64,000 nt of DNA from the NCBI RefSeq assembly GCF_903772925.1, contig NZ_LR812090.1:4417902-4481901 (forward strand), in the 5' to 3' direction. The stretch comes from Alteromonas macleodii. GTDB lineage: Bacteria; Pseudomonadota; Gammaproteobacteria; Enterobacterales; Alteromonadaceae. The position numbers were made by a program, and so were the translations under genes. Every line of letters starts with the position of its first letter. The stretch's first letter is position 1. The notes below the pieces were generated by a model. That model was given only the letters and a program-made list of their open reading frames with translations, did no database searches and was not told the origin of the DNA. Shown here in pieces: positions 7,640 through 17,686 of the stretch.

Positions 7640-10623
7640 GGCAGCAGTCCTCCTATATTTCGTTTAAAGTTTCGAATCTCTTGAGTAAATCCATAGTGAT
7701 TATTTGTCTCAAGTTGTTTTCTAATATCCTTTGGAGCAATATCAACCAGTTTTAAAGGTTTCCCTCTTAAACAAGAGGTCAGAGCGTAAGCCTTAAGTAA
7801 GGCTATTGATTCATTTTCATACTGATTTGTGAAAGTTGATGGAGGCTTTGATGGTAGATATCGTTGAATCACAGCAGCCCAGCGTTCTGGCTCTTTTGGG
7901 AGTATCCGCAATGCGAGTTCGACCGTTGAGCAAATGGAGCTTAGGATCTCCCATTGCCGGTTCCACTCTGGTGATTCGGATAATTTAATGCGTCGATATC
8001 CAAGAAGACGTAAGCACCTCTTAAGCGGAGCTTTGGGCACCTTATAGCTAACGGCATTTGCTTCCGTAAACAGCCCTAGGAGTAGCCAGACATCATTACC
8101 GCTAGCTTCAATAAGTGCGTCCAGTTGATCACATTCACCTAGATCTATGAGTCTCTTTCCTAGGCCCAGGCCAGCCTTATAGGCTAGATTCCGGGGCCTC
8201 CATCTCCTTAAGAATTGAGCCGAAGCCTCAGCTCCGCGCAAGCGCAATATTGCAGCAGAGAGCTCCACCCTATCATCATCACTAACATTTTCAGAATTGT
8301 CCTCACCGTGGGTAGAACTTGCCCAGCTATCTAACCAGTCCATCGCCATGCGTAAACGGCTTGAGGCGTCAGGAAACAACTCTTCTCTTCCGGATAGCAA
8401 CCCTGCATCATAAGTATGATGTGAGCCCATCCAGCCAGAGTTAAAAATCCGTTTTGATACTATTTCCTCGATACGATCTGGTCCTAAAAGCCGCGCAGCT
8501 AAGTCTGTATTTTCTTGTATCAGGGAGTACTGGCGCTCTTCTCCCGCACTTTCCCCCCCAGCTTTCAGTGCCAACTTGGCTGCCGCCAAATATTTCTTTT
8601 GTTGCAAAGACGCCTTAATAGAAAAAGTAAGCCTCTGAAGCTCGACTTCTCTTTTTTCTAAAAGGCTTTCTTCCGGAAGCTCCTCTCCACTTAGAGTTAT
8701 CGATATTAGTCTATCCAGCTTCCCAGCCTGCAATAGTAGTTGGGGGAGCGCTGATGCAACATATGAGCTCTTTTTGGCGAGTGGTTGTAAGCGATCAATG
8801 AAATCAATTAAATCGGCTTCATTAGGCTCAAAGCGCTCTCTAAACCAAGTTTCTGTGGGCTCGTCAAGAAAGTGGAGACTATTTCCTTTGAGCAGAAGTG
8901 GGCGACCAAAGTCCAACACAAAGCTTCTTATCGCGCTCTCCGAAGTTTGAGATAACTCAGCGAGAACCGGAATTGGAACGAGCGGCCGCAAAATAGCTAG
9001 CCCTTTACACATAATATCAATGTGAGATGCCTCTTCGGCTCCAGCTTCATCTTTCAATTTGCCAATTGAGCTTTCTAGTAAATCACTAATCGCTCCATCA
9101 ACTGTTGTAGGTTCTGGGCCAAGTCGCCTGAGCATCTCCTTAATAGGTAATTTCCACTCAAGAGCCAAGGCTTGAACTCGTGGATTTGAACTGCTTAAAA
9201 AGTTAAACTCTTCGATATCATCATTGTTTGCGTGAGGATAGTATTTTCGAAGAAGGTGAGCACTTTCGCTCACACTAAACGGCTTAAGCTCTATCTCTTG
9301 AGCATTAATAGGCGCATGAAGCTTAGCCCGGCGATGCGAACGGCAAGTAAAAGCTAATTTAACACCCTCAGGGTAAGTTGATCTGATAAGGTCCTTAACA
9401 AAGCTCGTAGGTCCTGCTTGCTCTGGTTGAGCCATTTCAGCATTATCTGCAGCATCCACAATAAGACAAAGAAATGCATTTTGATTTTTCGCCCGCATCA
9501 AACCAATTGCTTGAGTAATTCGATGTTGAAAGGCACGCATATACTGCTTGGAATCAGCACGAGTAGTGGGAATCAACGGGTGGCAAAGACCCTTCGCAGC
9601 AAGCTCATTCGAGATCTGCACGAGTGCATCTTCGTGTCTATGACGAAAGTGCAATGAATTTCGGTAAAGGCCATTTCCAAAACAGTCATAGAGTACAGCC
9701 TCTGAACCGGGAGGCATAGAAGTGGCTATCCGTGACGCAATAATAGACTTTCCGACTCCACCATCAGCGTGAATAATCAGGGGCACATCAGTATTGAGAA
9801 GCGCCTGTCTAATTTGATTCTCTTGCTCTCTAAGGATGGTATCCGCTGAGTTCGCTATCAGACATGGAGCCGGCAGCAACAGTTCTTCGCTTGCTTTTAA
9901 AGCCCGCAAAACGTCCTGCCGTCTGATAGAGGGATTTGACTCAAACTCAGTAGTAGCCTTTCGAGTGATAAGATCTTTTAGCTGAACAGGAGTATCGTAG
10001 TCTGCATCAACAAGGTAAGCACTCAGGTCTTGTGTTAATAGATTCTGCTGTTCCCATAACCCACTTTCGCTGCCCATAACGGCAAACAGCTTAAAAAACT
10101 GAGAAGCTTGGGGCTTTTGGAGCCCCGAGTATTGGAGCAGTGTGTTTTGCTGTGCTTGATGCCTGCAAGTTGCTGTATTGTTTCTGAGGTCTGCTAATGC
10201 CTCCTGGACTTTTCTATCTATTGGTCGGTTAGTCGTAAACTCAAACTGAAACCGTTCAGAAACACTTGCAGCAGAGAAACACTCAAGCAACTTTATGTAG
10301 CGTGCAGCGAAGCCTTGTATAGTTTTCTTGAGGCCACTAGCCGTCCACGGTTGATCTGATGATGCCGTTGAATGCTTTAATTGAACATACCTAATACGTT
10401 GAGCTTTACTAAAGTCTTCTGAACCGTAGTAAAAACCGACATCAATAATCTCCTCGCCTTCGGATACCCTGTCGCTCCCAGCTTCTTTTTCCGAAGCTCC
10501 CTCAATGGTAATGGCAACTAAGTCTTCTGCGCTAGGTAGTAGCTTTAAACATTGCCGTGCCGCCCACAGATAATGAAATTGGTCCCCATCGCGACTCGCT
10601 CTAACCAAATCAGTGCCAGCCAT
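7588..10623 (-). CDS. Avs-like STAND NTPase with Cap4/DUF4297-type nuclease domain
   Basis: The first part (residues 1-200) looks like a Cap4/DUF4297-type endonuclease: RDGDQFHYLWAAR at 11-23, then IIDVGF with Asp61 and VQLK with Gln81 and Lys83, a PD-(D/E)XK pattern. A STAND-type ATPase follows, with P-loop GGVGKS (288-293), Walker B LCLIVDAAD (386-394) and RHRHEDALVQI in between, then helical repeats to residue 1011. This order matches antiviral Avs (AVAST) proteins, in which the repeats recognise phage proteins and the nuclease degrades DNA; that role is known for the family and inferred here. Intact family members of this kind are near 2000 residues. Here the frame ends early at a C7 tract and the rest continues in three more frames down to 4371. 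Confidence 0.8.
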   Translation of the reverse strand: MAGTDLVRASRDGDQFHYLWAARQCLKLLPSAEDLVAITIEGASEKEAGSDRVSEGEEIIDVGFYYGSEDFSKAQRIRYVQLKHSTASSDQPWTASGLKKTIQGFAARYIKLLECFSAASVSERFQFEFTTNRPIDRKVQEALADLRNNTATCRHQAQQNTLLQYSGLQKPQASQFFKLFAVMGSESGLWEQQNLLTQDLSAYLVDADYDTPVQLKDLITRKATTEFESNPSIRRQDVLRALKASEELLLPAPCLIANSADTILREQENQIRQALLNTDVPLIIHADGGVGKSIIASRIATSMPPGSEAVLYDCFGNGLYRNSLHFRHRHEDALVQISNELAAKGLCHPLIPTTRADSKQYMRAFQHRITQAIGLMRAKNQNAFLCLIVDAADNAEMAQPEQAGPTSFVKDLIRSTYPEGVKLAFTCRSHRRAKLHAPINAQEIELKPFSVSESAHLLRKYYPHANNDDIEEFNFLSSSNPRVQALALEWKLPIKEMLRRLGPEPTTVDGAISDLLESSIGKLKDEAGAEEASHIDIMCKGLAILRPLVPIPVLAELSQTSESAIRSFVLDFGRPLLLKGNSLHFLDEPTETWFRERFEPNEADLIDFIDRLQPLAKKSSYVASALPQLLLQAGKLDRLISITLSGEELPEESLLEKREVELQRLTFSIKASLQQKKYLAAAKLALKAGGESAGEERQYSLIQENTDLAARLLGPDRIEEIVSKRIFNSGWMGSHHTYDAGLLSGREELFPDASSRLRMAMDWLDSWASSTHGEDNSENVSDDDRVELSAAILRLRGAEASAQFLRRWRPRNLAYKAGLGLGKRLIDLGECDQLDALIEASGNDVWLLLGLFTEANAVSYKVPKAPLKRCLRLLGYRRIKLSESPEWNRQWEILSSICSTVELALRILPKEPERWAAVIQRYLPSKPPSTFTNQYENESIALLKAYALTSCLRGKPLKLVDIAPKDIRKQLETNNHYGFTQEIRNFKRNIGGLLPWINLSYAIACGPPLKT

Positions 10624-10834
10624 TAAACTCCCTTAATGCGAATTTTAAATTCGTCATTTAGTTATATATCGAAATCCCTTTACTCACCCTTAATCTATCC
10701 ACTGATTTGAGATTCCATCAAAGGTCTAGTTAGGTGTTTAGTGGACAACGGTTTATCAACATCTGATGCATCTACCCTTAGCAAAGTAAAATTGACCTCC
10801 TGATAATTAGCGACGTTTTGGTGTGAAAAACCAT

Positions 10835-12442
10835 TTAAACTATTGCTTTATAAAAACGTGTGCTCCATTTATCAATATCATCGCCACATAGACTACCAGC
10901 CCTACCAGACTTCTGATGCGGTATCCAGAAGTGGTTATCGGCGCCAACTAACATGTCCAAATGCTCCATTGGCCAGGATAAGGAAGCCTTCAGCAGCTGT
11001 TTCTCGATCTCATAAAGGTGAGGCTCAATGTCTCCGATAGTGTTGGCGAGGATCACTCTGGTCGATAGCGCTTTTTTCGCGTCAGATGTATCCACTTCCA
11101 GCAAGTAGAACCCATTGCCTTTCGCTGTAACATAGCTACCGAAATGCATCTCGGGTTACTATCAGTTTTCAGGATATGCATCCTGCACTTACCAACCGCT
11201 GGCAATTTCCGGAGCGGGTAAAGGGTGACCTTACAGTCATGGTTCTCTTCGAGCAACTTTAGCATCTCAAAGTAGCTGGCGAACTTGTTCAGATAAAGGT
11301 GTGCATCATCAGTTTGATCGTCGAGATTATTTCATTCGGCGCTGGGTAAGCTCCCCTCTGGGCCTTGTTCTTCGACGCTGACATCACGAGAGGCTTTATC
11401 CGGCTCGCTATTGTCCCGTCTACCTCGATCAGCCGATTTTTGTCTTCCACTGATTTTAGATGTTTCGACTGCCTTTATGAATTCAAATAAAGTTGCATTT
11501 GCACTGAGCATTACTGGCTTATTTTCCCGACTGCCCTCTTCGAGGTCATAAATACTATGACTTAAGGGTCTCTCAGCATCACGCCCTGTACCGCCATATT
11601 CGCCATGTACCTGTGTGAAAAATCTTGCGCTTAAAAAGTCCACGCTCTCTGGGATATTAGTAGCGATATTCTTCACACTTGAGACCTCATAAATGAGCAT
11701 AGTTCGGCTATCAACGTCTAGGTTCCCGCGCATATCTAACGTGACACCTGGTAAATCAGGAGGATCAAACCGAAAATTCCACCGTCGATACTGCCCTTGT
11801 ATGTAACCATGGTTCAACTGATATTGTGCGATACTGTTGTAAGAATGGCGTGCTTCCATATCTAGTAACAACCATGCGAGCATGCGAGCATGCGCCTGAA
11901 ACTGAAATCGTTAAACTGTTCCCAGTTTCCTGAAAAAGTATCCAAAACTGTGACAATTGCTTTCTGGTTATCTTTGTCTGATTCGACAATATATTCGTTG
12001 TTTAGCAGGTCGTGCACTACCGATGATCGGGCGAGATAGCCGTAATGAAAAAAAAGCGCTCGGGCTAGTTCGAATTGAGGCAGGTATGCGGTTATCCCAT
12101 CCGATAATTGAAAAAAAAACACAACTGCTGCGCTTCTTTCGGCAACTTTCTTTCTCGAGCAGGGCAGTTACTGATTACATCGACTAACCAATCACTTGTT
12201 GAGGATATTGTGTGGGATTTTTCTACCCCTCTTGGGTAGTAATTTTTGGTAGGATTGATGATTCTCTTTCGAATCAGAATAGGGGCGTTCGATAAAGTTA
12301 TTGCGTCCTTACTGCTTTCTTTACTTGGGTAGATGCTGAGGTTCACTCCCCACTGATTTCCACCTTTTCTACAGAAAAAGTCTCCGATACCGTTTATCCA
12401 GGTATCGTCTTTGAATCCTTTTAATCGGGTACTACTATTCAA
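10835..12442 (-). pseudogene. tnsE: tnsE, decayed
   Basis: Pieces in several frames align in order with Tn7 TnsE from memory: an N-terminal piece (12092-12442), PQFELARALF (piece 11862-12122), NFRFDPPDLPGVTLDMRG (11332-11883), KLPAVGKCRMHI (11053-11265) and FYLLEVDTSD...LSW (10835-11149). TnsE steers Tn7 to conjugating plasmids and replicating DNA. Four lesions are visible: a frame change in a nine-T run (about 12111-12119), an 8-bp tandem duplication of the ATGCTCGC type (about 11872-11891), an in-frame TGA at 11332-11334, and a probable 1-bp loss in a G run near 11120. The TTG start overlaps the tnsD stop as TTGA. Confidence 0.9.
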
Positions 12443-13947
12443 ATCCCGAGTAACTCCTTAAGAAAGTTTTTAGCCTCTTCGGTTAACCGTTCCTCACTCA
12501 ACCCAGACAACTTCAATACCTGCCAACGTTTTAGCACATCACCGGCAAGAACGGCTTTGACCACAACCCGGCTAATTCTTCTAACCTGATATTCAAATAT
12601 ACTTTCACAGTATCGATCGAAAAACAAACTGCACAAAGGCAGTAATTCCAGGTGCTTCTCTATAGCAGCTCGGTGCTTCAGTTGGTTCAGATACCAGTTC
12701 TTCGAGAATCGGGGAGCATCCAGACTGCATTCACCTTCGTTGCGCAGTGCTATCAGGGCTTTGACTGTATCCACGTCTCGCTTTCGCCAGCTCACTTTAG
12801 GCTGGTGTCTCGGTAGAGGTATTCTGTGGCCCTGATTGATTTCTATCAGCCAGTTTCTGTCATAACGATACAACGAGGCGTACAAGTCTCCGTATCCGTT
12901 AAGGCGGGCCAGTTTGGTTCCTTGTTTTTCTAGGGCGTCGAGCCATCGGCTACGGTAGTCCTCCAAGCGTGTTTGACCCATTTCCTGCACCACATTAGTT
13001 GAGGTCTTGGTTTTCAGATGGAGTCGTGCAACAAAACTAACCACATCGGCCAGCTTCCATCCGGGCTTCAGCAAGGCATGCAGGACGATTAGGTGCTCGA
13101 GATAACTGAATGCTTTGCGGTGTTTGCGAAACATATTCCGAAGCCAGTTTGACTCGCCGCTGTCTGGCATGAGTTTTTGCCCGGTCAGCCAGTCAGCTCA
13201 CCAAAACGCGATGACTTTTTGCTCTACCTGTTCATGGTGTACTTGGCTCCCGCGATTAAGCTGATGGTCTGCTGCGGGTTTTTTATACCAATAACCCCAT
13301 TGCACAAGTTCAGGCACTGCAATCTGCTTAAGATTCAGAAGCTCACGTATGCTTTGCGCTATTAAATCGCTTTGCCAGCAACCCGGCCTTTGCTCTGCCT
13401 GTATGCTGGTCTCTGCATTGAGGGGAGTATACTGGTGGCGGTGAACATCGTGGCGACGAATGTCTGAGTCAATAAGATTTCCATGGATCGGGCAACTGTC
13501 TGCGCCAACCACCTGCCAATCCCGCCGCCAGTAAGACTCTCCAAATTTGTGCAGTTGCTTTTTGATGCACCCAGGGCAATATCGGAGGTATTCAGGTTGC
13601 TTAACACGCGAAGCTGCTGCGCCTGACGTTAAATGGACGGAGCTCTTGCCGTTTGCAGTAAGCTCCCGGATGAGTGCTATGCGCCGAGCTTCGCCCATGA
13701 AGAACGCATACAAGGGAAAGAGTGTATTGTGATAGAGCAGATCACAAGGCGTTATACCGGCTTTTTCCGGGTAAAGTGCTGCGATGCGATTCAAATGCCC
13801 AGGTAGATCAGATGTTGCGATAACTCTGGTATCACCATAAACATCCTGCAGCAGCTCTTTGGGTGAGATGATACCGCTATGAACCCCATGCCTTGCGATG
13901 GTGCTGTAAAGCAGTTCATCGCGGTAAGGCAGGGGAAAGCCCAGCAT
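12439..13947 (-). pseudogene. tnsD: tnsD (TniQ family), interrupted by one in-frame TGA
   Basis: TnsD binds the 3' end of glmS and recruits TnsC so that insertion occurs at attTn7. The frame holds 502 codons, close to the 508 residues of Tn7 TnsD. It starts LGFPLPYRDELLYSTIARHG, includes a zinc-finger-like YCPGC and SCPIHG pair, and ends with ESIFEYQVRRIS and ERLTEEAKNFL, all typical. A single TGA at 13198-13200 splits it into residues 1-249 and a 243-residue C-terminal frame that begins with an ATG nine codons later. The stop falls between the TniQ domain and the C-terminal DNA-binding part. The start lies 1 nt after the tnsC stop. Restart at the inner ATG is possible but unproven. Confidence 0.93.
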
Positions 13948-13948
13948 A

Positions 13949-15604
13949 TCAGCCCACTTCTTTCAGCCAATTAGGCAAATCAAACAGTTCCTTGCCATAT
14001 TGCAGTTCGTGATAAAAACGGCCTTTTTCTGCCTGAGAAAACTTGAACCGCAGATCGTCTGAAGGCAGCGTATGCCAGCTGGTTGGTTTGACCTTTTCTG
14101 TCTTCGGTTTGCTGGCTTTTGGCGGACTGTAATACCAGTCCAGTATGACCCGGCTTAGTTCGGGTAGCGAAAGATCAGGGTACTGTTGGAAGGCATTTTC
14201 GATCAGCGGCTCCAGTAATCCGGATTCGCACCCCATCCCTTGCAGCATGGTATACAGACGCAATGCTTTTTCATTACTGCCAAAGGCCGGTCTGCGCTGC
14301 TTTTCGGTCTGCCGCTCATCAATCACCTGCTTTAATTCAAGCAGGCGTTTGTCGATATCAGGCAACTGTAAATCCGAATACTTAACAATAAGTTCGGGGG
14401 CGCCTCTGCGCAGAGCATCGAGCATGGGATGTACCGGCTTCAGTTCCTGCTGGTACACGGTACTCAGCAGTTTAACGGTAATTCGTTCAAGCCCTGTGGA
14501 TATAGCCCGCATCTGTGCAAGTACAAACAGCTTTACCACGATATCAAGCACACCCTGTGACAAGTCAAACCAACAGTCGCGGATTTCGTCACTCAACACT
14601 TCATCCCGGTTTGTCAGCCACTGATACTGCCAGAGCTTGTCGGTAAAGGCCTGCCACTCTGTTTTTCTGGGCTTACCCGTTTTCGGGTTCATTCTGACCG
14701 GCCCCGGTTTCATCGGCTCCCAGAACAATGAGCCAAAACCGGCACTGCGCCGACCGGCCTGTAATTCCATTTCGAATATGGGCCTAGCTTTTGGAGTTCC
14801 CACCATTACCACGGGTACACCGATAACGTTTACCAGAGCGACAAAAAATTCCAGCATGGCTTCTTTACTGATGGAGCGCTTCAGTGTCAGCCGCTGAATC
14901 TCGTCGATAACCAGTACGCCCACAGCCCTTTGTGTTGCCACCTGCCCCATTAAAGAAAGCAGCACTTCGGTGCTGTGACGCTTACGGGCGTACTTTTCCT
15001 CATAGCCAGTATGCAGAGTACGATCTATCTCACGAAAGAAGTTCAGGCACAAGCTTTTAAGTGAGCCGTCGGAGGGGCATTCGATCCTCAGGTTGGGCAG
15101 TTGAATGGCGTTGTAATCCTGATGATAGATAACCTGAGGATAAGTTGCCAATATGCGGTTAATGGTCGAACTTTTACCACTGCCGGAACAACCAATCAGA
15201 GACAGGCTCTTGGCTGTGGAGTTGGTTTGTGAAAACCTGAAATCACTTGTGACACCCGACATGATCCGTTGGTAGCCTTCCTGCATTTTCTTGTTCAGCG
15301 AACCGTCAGCGATATTGCGGCCCACATAACCGCCCCGGATCATGACGGAAATTTTCTCTTCCATTTGTTTGTGGATGGAAAGAGGCTGAAAGAAATCATC
15401 AAGTAATGCACTGACCTGGTGAGCACGAAGATGTCCCTTGCCGAAACAATCCTGTGGATTAAACTCAACTTTACCGGTGAGTTTTACCTTGAGAGCCTGG
15501 AGATCCATTATTGGCGGTAAGGCCTCGATCAATGGATTGCCACGATAGCGTTCAAGCCCAGGATCGGCATATACCGCCTCAACATAGTTTTCAGGCAAAG
15601 GCAT
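13949..15604 (-). CDS. tnsC: TnsC, AAA+ regulator of Tn7-type transposition
   Basis: The 551-residue protein matches the length of Tn7 TnsC (555). It has a Walker A motif GCSGSGKS (138-145) and Walker B LVIDE (231-235), and is intact. TnsC is an ATP-dependent switch that links target selectors (TnsD or TnsE) to the TnsAB transposase and enforces target immunity. Its ATG overlaps the tnsB stop (TGATG) and its stop is 1 nt from the tnsD start, so the genes form a coupled operon. That it is undamaged while tnsB, tnsD and tnsE are broken is notable. Confidence 0.95.
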   Translation of the reverse strand: MPLPENYVEAVYADPGLERYRGNPLIEALPPIMDLQALKVKLTGKVEFNPQDCFGKGHLRAHQVSALLDDFFQPLSIHKQMEEKISVMIRGGYVGRNIADGSLNKKMQEGYQRIMSGVTSDFRFSQTNSTAKSLSLIGCSGSGKSSTINRILATYPQVIYHQDYNAIQLPNLRIECPSDGSLKSLCLNFFREIDRTLHTGYEEKYARKRHSTEVLLSLMGQVATQRAVGVLVIDEIQRLTLKRSISKEAMLEFFVALVNVIGVPVVMVGTPKARPIFEMELQAGRRSAGFGSLFWEPMKPGPVRMNPKTGKPRKTEWQAFTDKLWQYQWLTNRDEVLSDEIRDCWFDLSQGVLDIVVKLFVLAQMRAISTGLERITVKLLSTVYQQELKPVHPMLDALRRGAPELIVKYSDLQLPDIDKRLLELKQVIDERQTEKQRRPAFGSNEKALRLYTMLQGMGCESGLLEPLIENAFQQYPDLSLPELSRVILDWYYSPPKASKPKTEKVKPTSWHTLPSDDLRFKFSQAEKGRFYHELQYGKELFDLPNWLKEVG

Positions 15605-17686
15605 CAGTCGTCGTCTCCAAACAGCTCATCCACATAATCCGGATAGTCCAGATCTGGCTCGGGGTCGGACAGGTGAATCACTTTGCCTAGGCTGCGATTA
15701 CTGTCAGCATCCGGACGGCGTGCCTTTTCTGCTCTTTCTCTGGCTTTTTCCTGACGCTTGTTTTCATTGATCGCTCTGACCCGCTGCGCATTGGGAATGC
15801 CGAAAGTATCCGGGGCCACCTTGGTTGCATGACTGATTTTGTCGATTACAAATTCTTCGTGTTGCCGTTTTTTGGCTCCGGATTGTACTTTTGCTTTACC
15901 GGTTGTTTTCTTTTGTTCCCCTCTGATCTGCCAGACGTCCCAGAATGACGCTCCCCGAAACTCCCGGGAACGGTCAGCCAGGTTACAGATCCAATATTTG
16001 TTGCTGCCTTTCTCGGGGAACAGGTAAATTTGGTCAGCAACCAATGGGTCATAGGCGGCTTCCAGCGTCGCTGGTCGCTTCACTTTTCTACCCCGGTGTG
16101 TCCAGCCCAGTTGCAAAAATTCAGGTGAAGTGTAGTAGAGGCCAAACAAACAGACCCCCAATTCGGAAATACTCGCCGTTTTTCTGGGTAACAGGGCAAC
16201 CCGCAATGCGTCAGGCTCGACGTGATGTAAGGCGGCCAGTTCTGTACTGCAGCCCCCAATTCCACAAATGGACTGGAGTTGTCGGCAGGCCCGTTGGCAT
16301 GTCAGGGTCTCTGTCGTACTTCTCAAGTACGGCGTACTGGTTGTGATAGAGCACCGAAGACAGGATAATTTGCTCAAATTCTTTAACTGAGAGTTTAGCA
16401 TCTAGCCGATAATCCTTACCACCGCGCTTTTTAACCCGGTTTCCGGTGACATAACCTGGTACAAAGGATCCAAATGAAGCCTGAACCGTCTTAAAGTTGC
16501 GCTCTACAATGCCCTCAACGTCGCCTCTATAGGGAGGGGTGTTTTCTATTCGAACAGCAAAATTACTTTCTAGATTTTCTATTTGGTGCCCCAGCAATTC
16601 GCCACGATCTGCAAGAATTGCATCCGGTAGTCCAACACTGGGCCAGTGTTCAGACTCTATGTCGAACCCGAGTTCCTTGCAGTAACCTGTTTTGTCTGTC
16701 ACGGCCATATACAAGGCTTGCATTGCGGCGACATAAGAGGCACTTTCGAAGCCAATATAGAAACCGGCTACCATCCGGCTGAATACATCGATCACCATGT
16801 ATACTACCGGACGACCGACGATATTGCCCCGCTCACTGTCGGAAACAACATACACGTCGGCAATGGTCGCATCTATCTCGTATCGGCTACCCGGCCCAAG
16901 TACCTGAGTATTCGCCGTGCTATGCAGGGGCCGGATATCTTTGTTGTATTCATTGGTTGAAATCTGCTTTTTGAGTTTTTCTGCTTGAAGGTACTCACGC
17001 TTATAGAAATGCATCATTTGCCAGTTGCTGGGCAGTTCCTCTTCAGCAGTATCTGGGAAATAGTTCAGGTACATTGTGTTGAAGCGACGGTGAGCATAAG
17101 GAAAGGAATACCCCTTGTCTTTTAACAGGTAACGGTCGATTGCAATACGGAACAGCCGTTCCACAAACTCATCTACCTTCGCGCCCACACCGGGTGTGTA
17201 TTTGCGTGGACGGCCCAGCTTTTTGTCTTTGGCGATTCGCCTTTTTCCTTTACCACCAGAGTTCTTGTAGTCGGGTAGAAGAGCGTTTGGTGTCTGCCCA
17301 CGCTGCCAATAACGTCTAGCAAGCCTATAGAGGGTTTGTTTGGTCGAGCCTTTCTCGGCAAGAATGCGTTTGATGGCTGCGCCACGGCTTTTGGGCTCAT
17401 AATAATCAGGCAGGTGTAATAATGGCTCAATCAGATGATAATTACTGTCTCGCTTGGCTTTGGCTATGGTGCCCTCTTTAGGTGACTCGAAAGCCAATTC
17501 CTTAAAGGGATCTTCAATCCGGTCGAGGCTTTCCTGTTCGATTGCTTCTGACAAGTCTCTCACTGACGTTATCTCAGGAAAGGCTGACCCATCGTCAATA
17601 TCGATCCAAACCAAAAACTCCCCCAGTGGTTGCAGCACCCGATAACGCTACTCACCGAATTTCAACACTTCATTGATTCGAAACAA
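15604..17686 (-). pseudogene. tnsB: tnsB transposase, broken by a TAG near the start and a 1-bp insertion
   Basis: TnsB is the DDE transposase that binds the ends and joins 3' ends to the target. Read with two corrections the gene has about 694 codons (Tn7 TnsB has 702). The first codons LFRINEV from TTG 17684-17686 align with the Tn7 start MWQINEV, but codon 13 is TAG (17648-17650). The long frame then restarts at GTG 17636-17638 and runs to 16211, with the catalytic residues Asp256, Asp344 and Glu379 of that product (272, 360 and 395 of the full protein) intact. Near 16231 an extra C shifts the frame; the C-terminal third (RVALLPRK, YYTSPEFLQLGW, then SFWDVW) continues in another frame to 15604. 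Confidence 0.93.

Noticed and set aside
11765..11989. Small ORFs between 10835 and 12442 as independent genes
   Set aside because: They align in order with parts of TnsE, in different frames, so they are pieces of one broken gene.
13168..13200. TGA in tnsD as a selenocysteine or read-through codon
   Set aside because: No hairpin of the SECIS type is evident after it, TnsD is not a selenoprotein family, and tnsB and tnsE in the same operon also carry lesions, so decay is simpler.
16225..16240. Programmed frameshift in tnsB
   Set aside because: The shift is +1 at a GGCCGCC sequence with no slippery codon or stop-codon signal, and Tn7 TnsB is made without frameshifting; a 1-bp insertion explains it.
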